Positions 47,598 through 56,081 of a stretch of 64,000 bases of DNA are shown in pieces. This stretch comes from Cobetia sp. cqz5-12. GTDB taxonomy: Bacteria > Pseudomonadota > Gammaproteobacteria > Pseudomonadales > Halomonadaceae. Location: positions 3,147,638 through 3,211,637 of the forward strand of contig NZ_CP044522.1 of assembly GCF_016495405.1 (NCBI RefSeq), in the 5' to 3' direction. The notes below the pieces were generated by a model. The model was not told the origin of the DNA, made no database searches, and was given only the letters and a program-made list of their open reading frames with translations. The position numbers were made by a program, and so were the translations under genes. Positions within the stretch are counted from its first letter, which is position 1; each line of letters opens with the position of its first letter.

Positions 47598-48149
47598 CGC
47601 GATAGTTCCTTAACTAGCGTTAACTGTTCGATCGTGTCTGCCGGTGGCAGTGACCAAGGTTCCGGGCGCTTGATGACGCCTCTAAAACTCTGTGGCCTAG
47701 TTATTATCCAATGCTCGCAGGGAAACCATATACCGGGCTTTCAGGATGTGCAACAGAAAAAAACACTGTTTTCGATCACCACTCCTGAACCTATCCATCG
47801 GTCGGTTGTCTGGCGTGAGCATACTCTAGGGCTCAAGAATGAAGGATTCATGACAACCATGCGTCTTGACGCGGTTTCCTGCGTCATCGCGCGCAACGCT
47901 TAGCGTTAATCTCGGATTCATTGTGGAAAAACCTCGCTTGCGACAAAAGTCGCAGAACAAAACCCCGTCAACTGCTGTGCTTGTCTGATGCCAAGTTGTG
48001 GTTTCCTCTCAGCTTTATCTTCATGAAAGGCACCGTCCCTGTGCCAATGATTCATTCATGAGTCTGCTATCAAGATCAGTCATCAAGCTCAATGATCAAG
48101 CCCTGTCATCAAGCCCTGTCATCACACATTGTTCAGTGGACAGTGATCC
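47598..48149. other. Intergenic region between dctM and the porin gene
   Basis: About 550 bases. The right half of the porin control region is AT-richer and should hold the porin promoter. The left end carries a 13-base tandem array (48069-48124). No gene is supported. Confidence 0.6.
48069..48124. repeat. 13-base tandem array
   Basis: Four units in exact 13-base register, each starting ATCAAG: ATCAAGATCAGTC, ATCAAGCTCAATG and two identical ATCAAGCCCTGTC, plus a partial ATCA. The array ends 25 bases from the stop of the TRAP large permease gene. Confidence 0.88.
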
Positions 48150-49535
48150 TCAACTGCTCAACCAGTTGGGCAGGAACAGCGAGATGGATGGTACGTAGGT
48201 GATCAACACCAGGAACAGCAGCAACAGCGACAGCCACGGCAGTGCTGCCCGAATGACCCAGGTCATCGGCTTGCCGGTGATTCCCGCCGTCACGAAGAGG
48301 TTCAGCCCCACCGGAGGCGTCAGCATGCCGATTTCCATGTTGACCACCATGATGATGCCGAGATGGATCGGATCGATCCCCAGCTGCGTCGCGATAGGGA
48401 AGAGGATCGGCGCCATGATCAGCAGGATGGCCGAAGGCTCCATGAAATTGCCCGCCGCCAGCAACAGCAGATTCATCACGATCAAGAAGCCCCACGCCGG
48501 CAGCCCCCAGCCGATGATGGTTTCGGCGATGGTGTGCGGAATGCGCTCCGTGGTCAGGACATGCGCAAACAGCATCGCGTTGGCGATGATGAACAGCAGC
48601 ATCATCGAGACGCGCGCACCATCCAGCACCACCTTCTTGACCTCCTGATCGGTGAAGGAGCCCAGGAGACCGGCAGGTACCTGCCACAGCGCGCGCAACC
48701 CCGCACTCCCCCAGGCTTCGTTGCCCTTGCGCCACGGCACGTTCTTCAAGGGGCCCATGTCGCGATAGCCGACCACGGCGATGAACCAGGCATACACCGT
48801 GGCCACGGCCGCGGCTTCAGTGGGACTGGCCACGCCGCCATAGATCGAGCCCAGCACGATGAAGATCAACATCAGACCGCCCATGGCGATCAGGCCGGAG
48901 CGCGCAAGCACCCGCATGCCGGGAAAAGGCTGTGCCGGCAACTTCTTGATCCGCGCCGCGATATAGATGGCGACCATCAGAATACCGCCCATCAGTAGGC
49001 CCGGTATCAGGCCGGCCATGAACATCTTGGCCGCCGAGACTTCCGTGGCGGCGGAATACACCAGCATCACGATGGACGGCGGAATCAGGATGCCCAGTGT
49101 CCCGGCATTGGTGATCACGCCCGCCGCGAAGGATTCGGTATACCCCTGGCGCACCATGCCCGCGATCACGATGGAGCCGATTGCCGCCACCGTGGCCGGA
49201 GAAGAGCCGGATACAGCGGCAAACAGCATGCACGCCAATACGGAGGCCATCGCCAGCCCACCGCGCACGTGGCCGATGGCATCGGTGGCGAAGGTGATCA
49301 GGCGACGTGCCACGCCACCGGTCGAGAGGAAGGTGCTGGAGAGAATGAAGAACGGGATCGCCAGCAGAGTGTAGTGATGCGACAGCGCCTCAAACAGCTT
49401 GATCGCCACCGACCCCAGTGAGTCATTGGAAAACAGCAGGATCGTGGTGACGCTGGAGAAGCCCAGCGCAAAGGCGATCGGCATGCCGAGAAAGATGCCG
49501 CCGAACAGCAGCGCAAACAAAGTGGCTATGGTCAT
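48150..49535 (-). CDS. dctM: TRAP transporter large permease (DctM)
   Basis: A 461-residue polytopic inner-membrane protein, the ion-coupled transport subunit of a tripartite TRAP importer. Family marks are GMPIAFALGFSSV, AAVSGSSPATVAAIGSI, ITNAGTLGILIPPSI and, in the second half, MEIGMLTPPVGLNLFV. It is about 35 residues longer than usual owing to a soluble insertion at about 240-290 (a region with KNVPWRKGNEAWGSAG). The start overlaps the DctQ stop as ATGA. The substrate, probably an organic acid, cannot be read from the sequence. Confidence 0.94.
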   Translation of the reverse strand: MTIATLFALLFGGIFLGMPIAFALGFSSVTTILLFSNDSLGSVAIKLFEALSHHYTLLAIPFFILSSTFLSTGGVARRLITFATDAIGHVRGGLAMASVLACMLFAAVSGSSPATVAAIGSIVIAGMVRQGYTESFAAGVITNAGTLGILIPPSIVMLVYSAATEVSAAKMFMAGLIPGLLMGGILMVAIYIAARIKKLPAQPFPGMRVLARSGLIAMGGLMLIFIVLGSIYGGVASPTEAAAVATVYAWFIAVVGYRDMGPLKNVPWRKGNEAWGSAGLRALWQVPAGLLGSFTDQEVKKVVLDGARVSMMLLFIIANAMLFAHVLTTERIPHTIAETIIGWGLPAWGFLIVMNLLLLAAGNFMEPSAILLIMAPILFPIATQLGIDPIHLGIIMVVNMEIGMLTPPVGLNLFVTAGITGKPMTWVIRAALPWLSLLLLFLVLITYVPSISLFLPNWLSS

Positions 49536-50116
49536 CGTGGTGTTCCCTGATCACTGTCACGGCCAACATCACCGCTGTCTCGGCCACCCGGCGCCTCCGT
49601 CTGCACCAGATGCATGCTGTCCTCGCCTTCGTCATGAAAACCGAAGCCACTGGCATCGCCACGAATCACCTTCCAGCCCAGCACCGCAAAGCGCAGCATC
49701 AGCAGCAACATGGCAATGGGCAGAATGGTGAGGGCGTACCACTTGGGAATCGCGATGTCCTCAAGCTCGATGCCTATCATCTTCATCAGCGAGAGATATT
49801 CATAACTACCGACCAGCAGCATCACGCAGTACGCCATGCAGATCGCCAGCGCCAGCAAGGTCGCCACGCGCTGCCATAACATCGGCAGCATCTTGACCAC
49901 GACGTCCACGCCGATGTGCGCGCCCTGCTTGACCCCCCAGGACACGCCGATCAGCACGAACCAGCCCGCCAGATACAGCGTGGCCTCCTGTGACCAGCTG
50001 ATGCCGGTATTGAAGACGAAGCGCAACACCACCTCGACGAAGACCAGCAGCACCATCGCTACCAGCAGCAGCGAAAACAGTGTCTCTTCCGCCTTGTAAA
50101 GCCATCGTAGTGCCAT
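49532..50116 (-). CDS. dctQ: TRAP transporter small permease (DctQ)
   Basis: A 194-residue, four-helix membrane protein. The first helix begins ETLFSLLLVAMVLLVFVEVV, and YLAGWFVLIGVSWGVKQGAH is the conserved second-helix block of DctQ. The start at 50116 is chosen because AGGATTC lies just upstream; GTG and ATG codons up to 13 codons earlier are in frame without a good site. The hydrophilic C-terminus (about 40 residues, Asp/Gly-rich) is long for the family. It is coupled to dctM downstream. Confidence 0.9.
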   Translation of the reverse strand: MALRWLYKAEETLFSLLLVAMVLLVFVEVVLRFVFNTGISWSQEATLYLAGWFVLIGVSWGVKQGAHIGVDVVVKMLPMLWQRVATLLALAICMAYCVMLLVGSYEYLSLMKMIGIELEDIAIPKWYALTILPIAMLLLMLRFAVLGWKVIRGDASGFGFHDEGEDSMHLVQTEAPGGRDSGDVGRDSDQGTPR

Positions 50117-50213
50117 GGCAAGAATCCTCATGTCGCTCAAGGACACTTGCCCCACGCGAGCTCACCGATGTCCTGGCGCTCAAGATGGGGCAAGCGATGG
50201 ATGGCCTGGTGGC

Positions 50214-51203
50214 TTACTGGTTGGAAGCTTCCGCGGCGTCGACGATGTCCTGACCGATGTCGTCGGCAAACTCGCCCCATACCGGCTTCATGGCGTCGAC
50301 CCACTGCTGACGCTGGGCATCGTCAAGCGTGATGATCTCGCTCTGACCGGAATCGATGATGGCCTGCTTGGCCTCCATGTTCTTGGCTTCGGAGAGCTGG
50401 TTGCCGTAGACGATGGCCTCATCGAGCGCCGACTTGACCTCGCCACGTACATCATCCGGCAGGCCATTCCAGAAGCGCGCCGAGGACACCACCATGTAAT
50501 CCAGCACGCCGTGGTTGGATTCGGTGATATACGGCTGCACCTCGAAGAACTTCTGGGAGTAGATGTTGGAGTAGGTGTTCTCCTGGCCGTCGATGGCCTT
50601 GGTCTGCAGCAGGATGAAGACCTCGGAGAACGGCTTCTTCAGCGAGACGGCATCCACCGCGTCAAACTGGGCCTCGAGCACATCGGAGGTCATGATGCGG
50701 AATTTCTTGCCGTCGGCATCCTCCGGTGTCTTGAGCGGCGATGACGCGGACAGCTGCTTCATGCCGTTATGCAGATAACCGAGCCCCACCAACCCCTTGG
50801 ATTCCAGCGACGTCAGCAATGACTGGCCCGTCTCGCTGCTCTGGAAGCGTTCGACGGCGCCCATGTCCTTGAACAGGAAGGGCAGATCGAAGACCTGCAG
50901 CTGATCGGTATATTTCTGGAACTTGGACAGTGACGGTGCCGCCAGCTGCACATCGCCCAGCAGCATGGCTTCCAGCACCTTGTCGTCACCGTACAGCTGC
51001 GAACTGGGGTAGAGCTCGACTTCCACCTTGTCGCCCAGACGCTCCTCTACCAGCTGCTGGAATTTCTTGCCCATCTGGCCCTTGGGGGTGTTTTCGGCTA
51101 CCACGTAAGAGAACTTGATGGTGATCGGGTCGGCCATGGCCGTCGCTGAGGCAAACAGGATGGCAGCACTCAGAGCGGTCAGGGCTGGCTTGATAAGGCG
51201 CAT
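50214..51203 (-). CDS. dctP: TRAP transporter periplasmic binding protein (DctP)
   Basis: A 329-residue solute receptor. A signal peptide (MRLIKPALTALSAAILFASA, cleavage after TAMA) leads to ITIKFSYVVAENTPKGQMGK. The Arg that binds substrate carboxylates is expected in the KFRIMTSDVLEAQFDAV segment, and LLQTKAIDGQENTYSNIYSQ is the DctP-type hinge block. The start has GAGGA upstream. It is the first gene of the dctPQM unit. DctP-type receptors commonly bind C4-dicarboxylates or sugar acids, but specificity is open. Confidence 0.94.
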   Translation of the reverse strand: MRLIKPALTALSAAILFASATAMADPITIKFSYVVAENTPKGQMGKKFQQLVEERLGDKVEVELYPSSQLYGDDKVLEAMLLGDVQLAAPSLSKFQKYTDQLQVFDLPFLFKDMGAVERFQSSETGQSLLTSLESKGLVGLGYLHNGMKQLSASSPLKTPEDADGKKFRIMTSDVLEAQFDAVDAVSLKKPFSEVFILLQTKAIDGQENTYSNIYSQKFFEVQPYITESNHGVLDYMVVSSARFWNGLPDDVRGEVKSALDEAIVYGNQLSEAKNMEAKQAIIDSGQSEIITLDDAQRQQWVDAMKPVWGEFADDIGQDIVDAAEASNQ

Positions 51204-51622
51204 GGCGAATCCTCTTGAATTGCGGATATTGTTGATCTTGTAAGGCATTCGATATCCCGTCTGCGCGACTCCAACATGAAGCCGCGCAGAGGTGTGGCGC
51301 GAGCAGGGATAGCCGAGACACTGCGAGCATTGCGCCACAGCCGCCAGATAGACAAGACAATCCAGACAATTCAATGAGTTGCAGACGAACAAGTCGCGCA
51401 ACACTCTCACACAAGTGAGCCGAATTCCGCCGGCGCTGGCAGTTTATGAGGGAGCTGTGCGGATTTCCGCCCACCAACGACAAGGCCCCTGTGCGGGAAT
51501 CCGCACAGGGGCCTTGTCTGTTAGCACCGATCATTGTCGACCGAGCGTCTTCCTCAGCTGTCACACCACCTGCCAGAACATTCTCAGGGACGGTACTCAG
51601 GGACGGTGCTCAAGGACTGTGT
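51204..51622. other. Intergenic region between dctP and the ProQ-like gene
   Basis: About 420 bases holding the dctP promoter, a perfect 16-base terminator and the start of a 13-base tandem array. No gene is seen. Confidence 0.6.
51481..51516. terminator. Perfect stem-loop terminator
   Basis: CAAGGCCCCTGTGCGG (51481-51496) and CCGCACAGGGGCCTTG (51501-51516) are perfect 16-base arms with a 4-base loop, downstream of the ProQ-like gene (reading left). The T-run is short. Confidence 0.75.
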
Positions 51623-51634
51623 TCAGGGACGATG
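51583..51634. repeat. 13-base tandem array across a stop codon
   Basis: Four 13-base units in register: CTCAGGGACGGTA, CTCAGGGACGGTG, CTCAAGGACTGTG and TTCAGGGACGATG. The last unit contains the stop codon (51623-51625) and final codons of the ProQ-like gene; each other unit repeats the TGA (minus strand) at the same position. Confidence 0.88.
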
Positions 51635-52633
51635 CTTGGTCATCAGCTCGCTGAGCTTGTGGCTGATGCGCTGATCGGTTGCCTGCTCTTCTCGCGCCTT
51701 CTGCTGGCGCGTCAGCTCATCAAGCTGCTGACGAGCATGACGTGCCTCATCTTCCGTCACGGCACCCACCGACTGACCCGAGAGGTCCACGCGTTGCGTG
51801 CCCGCCCGTACCGCCTTCAGATATCGCGGTAGATGGACATAACCCGCCAGCGCGCGCCGCACCAGCTTGTCATCCCAGGGCTCGTTTTCCAGCAGCTCGA
51901 TATGGATGCCGATCTTCAACGGCCGGGTGTGACCCTTGAAGAAGGTATCCGGGTAGCGCTTGTACCACTGCTTGAGCAGCGCATGGGGAGATGGCGCCGC
52001 CTCAGGCTGAGAAGCCTGCTGTGCTTGCGGGGCCACGCCCTGATCGGCCTCACTCGGCTGATGCGCTTCCGGCTCCTGCGGTACCTGAGCTTGCGGCGTC
52101 TGAGCCCCGGACGAGTCGGCAGCCGACGCTGACTGGGTGGCAGCTACCGGCTGACTCACGTTCAGGCGCTCTGAGGCCAGGCGTTCTGCCTGAGCTTCCT
52201 GCTGCGCTGCCAGCCCCGCCTCCGCCTCCGCATTCGCATTCGTGGAGGGGGGCGGCGCAGAAGCCTGCTCAACCTGCTCAGCCAGTTCGCGCAATTGCGC
52301 ATCTCGCGCCAGCAACGCCTCATTCACCGCGCTCAACTGCGCCTGCTGCTCCTGCAGGGTCTGGCGCGCCGCCGCGAGTTGCTCAGCGAGCTGCTCACGC
52401 TCACGACGCTCCGCGGCCAGTGCACGCTCGGCTTCTGCGAGGGCACGCTGATGCGCATCGGCATCTGCCGTGGCAGCAGACGTCGCCTGCTGCTCCAGCT
52501 GGGCCAGCGCATCGCGCAGGCGGGCATTTTCCGACTCCAGGGCCGCACGGGCCTGGCGCTCTCCGTCACGCTGCTGTCGCTGTGTGTCGGCTTCATGTTC
52601 AAGCGCAGAATACAGCGCTTCGAGGCGATCCAT
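51623..52633 (-). CDS. Coiled-coil protein with C-terminal ProQ/FinO RNA-binding domain
   Basis: A 336-residue protein in three parts: an N-terminal Gln/Glu/Ala-rich coiled coil (about residues 1-130), a disordered Pro/Gln/Ala/Ser linker (130-215), and a ProQ/FinO-like domain from HALLKQWYKRYPDTFF through RPLKIGIHIELLE and RRALAGYVHLPRYLKAVRAG to RVDLSGQSVGAV. FinO-domain proteins bind structured 3' ends of sRNAs and mRNAs. The coiled coil suggests oligomerisation; E. coli ProQ has its domain at the N-terminus instead. The ATG at 52633 is chosen; a TTG two codons earlier is possible. Confidence 0.87.
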   Translation of the reverse strand: MDRLEALYSALEHEADTQRQQRDGERQARAALESENARLRDALAQLEQQATSAATADADAHQRALAEAERALAAERREREQLAEQLAAARQTLQEQQAQLSAVNEALLARDAQLRELAEQVEQASAPPPSTNANAEAEAGLAAQQEAQAERLASERLNVSQPVAATQSASAADSSGAQTPQAQVPQEPEAHQPSEADQGVAPQAQQASQPEAAPSPHALLKQWYKRYPDTFFKGHTRPLKIGIHIELLENEPWDDKLVRRALAGYVHLPRYLKAVRAGTQRVDLSGQSVGAVTEDEARHARQQLDELTRQQKAREEQATDQRISHKLSELMTKHRP

Positions 52634-52736
52634 CGTCAAGGCCTGAGCCTCCCTTGCACGCTATGGGCAGTTCCGTTTGGCACCAGTCTGTGTCAGTACC
52701 TGCTGACTGTAAAGGTCACGCCGGCCAGCCGGTGGC

Positions 52737-53284
52737 TCAGACGTCGCGGCGCTCGAAGCGCACGAAGTCATAGGCCGGCAGGCCCTCACCACTCTCCCCC
52801 GGGACACGCTGCGCTTCCTGCCAGCTCGCATCCAGTGCCGGAAAATGGGCATCGCCCTCGATCTCGACCGCAACCTCGGTGAGATAGAGACGCGTCGCCA
52901 CCGGCAGCGCCTGGGCGTAGATCTGACCGCCACCGATCACCATGATCTCATCCACGCCTTCGATCATCGCGTGGTGGTCCGCCATGCTCAGCGCGGCGGC
53001 CAGGTCACTGCAGACCCGCACGCCATCGTGACGGAACTCGCTGTCACGCGTGACCACGATGTTGAGGCGATTGGGCAGCGGCCTGCCGATGGAGGCGAAG
53101 GTCTTGCGCCCCATGATCACCGGCTTGCCCTGGGTGACATGCTTGAAGAACTTCAGGTCTTCCGGCAGATACCACGGCAACTGGTTGTCGACGCCGATCA
53201 CACGGTTGACCGACATGGCGGCAATCATCGCGACGGGCACGACGGTGTCAGCCGCCGCCGTCAGCGGGGAAAATTCATTATCGC

Positions 53285-53288
<4 letters not shown>
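52737..53288 (-). CDS. folA: Dihydrofolate reductase
   Basis: A 183-residue NADPH-dependent enzyme regenerating tetrahydrofolate. DHFR marks are [20 protein letters not shown] (Trp and Asp/Glu of the active site), [17 protein letters not shown] and [15 protein letters not shown] 15-residue N-terminal extension precedes the first strand. The start overlaps the thyA stop as ATGA, coupling it to the enzyme that produces its substrate dihydrofolate. Confidence 0.97.
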
Positions 53289-54079
<791 letters not shown>

Positions 54080-54103
54080 GGTGGCGAGTCCGTACGGCGT
54101 GTC

Positions 54104-54152
54104 AGAGGCTGGCGCAGCGAGCGGAGCCGTGGATCGCCCTGCGCCAGCCTCT
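54104..54152 (-). other. Hairpin in the thyA leader
   Basis: Arms AGAGGCTGGCGCAG (54104-54117) and CTGCGCCAGCCTCT (54139-54152) are perfect complements with a 21-base loop, 25-73 bases upstream of the thyA start. It could be part of the thyA 5' leader. Confidence 0.6.
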
Positions 54153-54189
54153 TCATGAATTCGAATCGTTCAATCGACGATATTTGACG

Positions 54190-54243
54190 CTGCCAGATAC
54201 GCAAGAACGCGGCCCGATGGCCGCGTTCTTGCGTATCTGGCAG
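54190..54243 (-). terminator. 25-base-pair perfect hairpin between lgt and thyA
   Basis: Arms 54190-54214 and 54219-54243 are perfectly complementary over 25 bases with a 4-base loop. It lies 52 bases past the lgt stop and probably ends or processes the lgt transcript. Confidence 0.75.
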
Positions 54244-54294
54244 GGGGGCCAGTTTACACCGAATGCCCCCTGTATTCACGCCTGCTTTGCCACC

Positions 54295-55098
54295 TCAGGA
54301 AGCCCGAGGCACCGGCGGCTGCGCCACTTCCTGACCGCGCGACCAGGCCATCAACAGCAGCCCGAACAGCACCATCGGCAGCGACAGCAGCTGGCCCATG
54401 GTCAGCCAGTCAAAGGCGATGAAGCCGAGCTGGGAATCCGGCTGACGGAAGAATTCGGTGATGAACCGGAAGCCACCGTAGCAGAGCAGGAACAGGCCGG
54501 AGATCAAGCCCTTCTGACGCGGTTCGCGCGAGACGAACCACAGGATAGCGAACAGCGCGACGCCTTCCAGTGCAAACTGATAGAGCTGCGAGGGATGACG
54601 CGGTTCCGGCCCGTAGAGCGGATAGACCATGCCCCAGGAGACATCAGTGATGCGACCCGGCAGCTCCTGATTGATGAAGTTGCCCAAGCGCCCCGCACCG
54701 AGGCCGATCGGCACCATCGGCGCGATGAAATCGGTCAGCTGGAAGAAGGTCAGCTGATGACGACGTGCGAACATCAGCATCGCGATCAACACGCCCAACA
54801 GGCCGCCATGGAAGCTCATGCCGCCATCCCAGACCTTGAAGATCCACACCGGATCCGCCAGCAGCTTGTCGAAGCCGTAGAAGATCGCGTACCCCAGGCG
54901 GCCACCCAGCACCACACCCAGGGCACCGAAGAAGATCAGGTCGCCCACCGCGTCCTGACTCAGGCCGACACGTGCGCGACGTGCTCGCGCCAGCCCCCAG
55001 GCCGCCGCGAAACCGATCACGTACATCAACCCGTACCAGTGAATCTTGAAGGGCCCCAGCGCCAGCGCCACGGGGTCGATCTCAGGATATTGCAACAT
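54295..55098 (-). CDS. lgt: Prolipoprotein diacylglyceryl transferase
   Basis: A 267-residue polytopic inner-membrane enzyme that adds diacylglycerol to the lipobox Cys of prolipoproteins. The Lgt signature [20 protein letters not shown], the [11 protein letters not shown] segment with the conserved His/Tyr, and [19 protein letters not shown] are all present. The start at 55098 follows AAGG at 7 bases and matches the usual N-terminus; the frame opens 19 codons earlier without support. Product clients in this window include NlpD. Confidence 0.97.
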   Translation of the reverse strand: MLQYPEIDPVALALGPFKIHWYGLMYVIGFAAAWGLARARRARVGLSQDAVGDLIFFGALGVVLGGRLGYAIFYGFDKLLADPVWIFKVWDGGMSFHGGLLGVLIAMLMFARRHQLTFFQLTDFIAPMVPIGLGAGRLGNFINQELPGRITDVSWGMVYPLYGPEPRHPSQLYQFALEGVALFAILWFVSREPRQKGLISGLFLLCYGGFRFITEFFRQPDSQLGFIAFDWLTMGQLLSLPMVLFGLLLMAWSRGQEVAQPPVPRAS

Positions 55099-55225
55099 GT
55101 GAAAACCTTGAATGAGGAAGTCGGGCTCTACCAACGTACTGGGCGATGCAGTCATCGCCTCTCAGGCGGGCAGAGCATAACAGTCAAAGCATGAACACGA
55201 CCTGCCTGAGGCAGCGTATTCCCGC

Positions 55226-56008
55226 TCACGCCAGCAGAAACCGCAGTCCGACGATGACCAGAATCAGCGCGAACAGGCGCTTGAGCAGCAGGGCCGGCAA
55301 GGCATGCGCCAGCCGCGCCCCGAGGCGCGCGAAGGGCACCGACACCAGCACGATGCCCAGCCACGCTACCCAGTGGACATAGCCGATGGCGTGCTCCGGT
55401 AGATTGGGGGCATGCCAGCCGACCACGATGTTGGTCAGTGCGGCGGTCAGCGCGATGGGAAAGCCTGCCGCGGCCGCAGTCCCCACCGCTTCAGTCATGC
55501 GAGCCTGCCAGCTGGAGAGCATCGGCACCATCACCGTGCCGCCACCGATGCCGAACAGCGAGGAAATCACGCCGACGGTACTGCCGCCCACGAACTGACC
55601 GACCCGCCCGGGGGCCTGGGCCATCTGGCCCACCTTGAGGTCCAGCCCGAGCTTTGCCGCCACCAGCAGCACGAAGACGCCGAACGCCAGCTTGAGCGTC
55701 TCGCCGCTCAGCTCACTGGCCAGCACCACGCCGAGCCCGGTGCCGACCACCAGCCCGGGCAACAGACGCTTGAGCCAGTCGAGGCGCACCGCACCGCGCT
55801 CATGATGCGCCCGCGCCGACGACAGCGAGGTCACCACGATGGTGGCCAGCGAGGTGCCGATCGCCAGATGCATCAACACCTCCGGCGCGACGCCTTGCAG
55901 CACGAAGGCCGCGGCCAGCACCGGCACGATGACCAGACCGCCGCCTATCCCGAACAACCCCGCAATCATGCCGGCGACTGCGCCCAACAGGGGATACCAC
56001 CACCACAT
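55226..56008 (-). CDS. TauE/SafE family sulfite/anion exporter
   Basis: A 260-residue polytopic membrane protein. The TauE signature is duplicated: AGMIAGLFGIGGGLVIVPVL near the N-terminus and SSLFGIGGGTVMVPML in the middle, each in the N-terminal part of one half of the protein. It is predicted to export sulfite or organosulfonates; the substrate is unknown. Its position upstream of lgt-thyA is conserved in pseudomonads, so it may belong to the core locus. Confidence 0.9.
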   Translation of the reverse strand: MWWWYPLLGAVAGMIAGLFGIGGGLVIVPVLAAAFVLQGVAPEVLMHLAIGTSLATIVVTSLSSARAHHERGAVRLDWLKRLLPGLVVGTGLGVVLASELSGETLKLAFGVFVLLVAAKLGLDLKVGQMAQAPGRVGQFVGGSTVGVISSLFGIGGGTVMVPMLSSWQARMTEAVGTAAAAGFPIALTAALTNIVVGWHAPNLPEHAIGYVHWVAWLGIVLVSVPFARLGARLAHALPALLLKRLFALILVIVGLRFLLA

Positions 56009-56081
56009 ACCCGACTCCTCTCATGCTGCATTGCGGTGACTGTCTGCCGAGAGTGGCCCGGGCCTCTCAGCGCCATGACCG

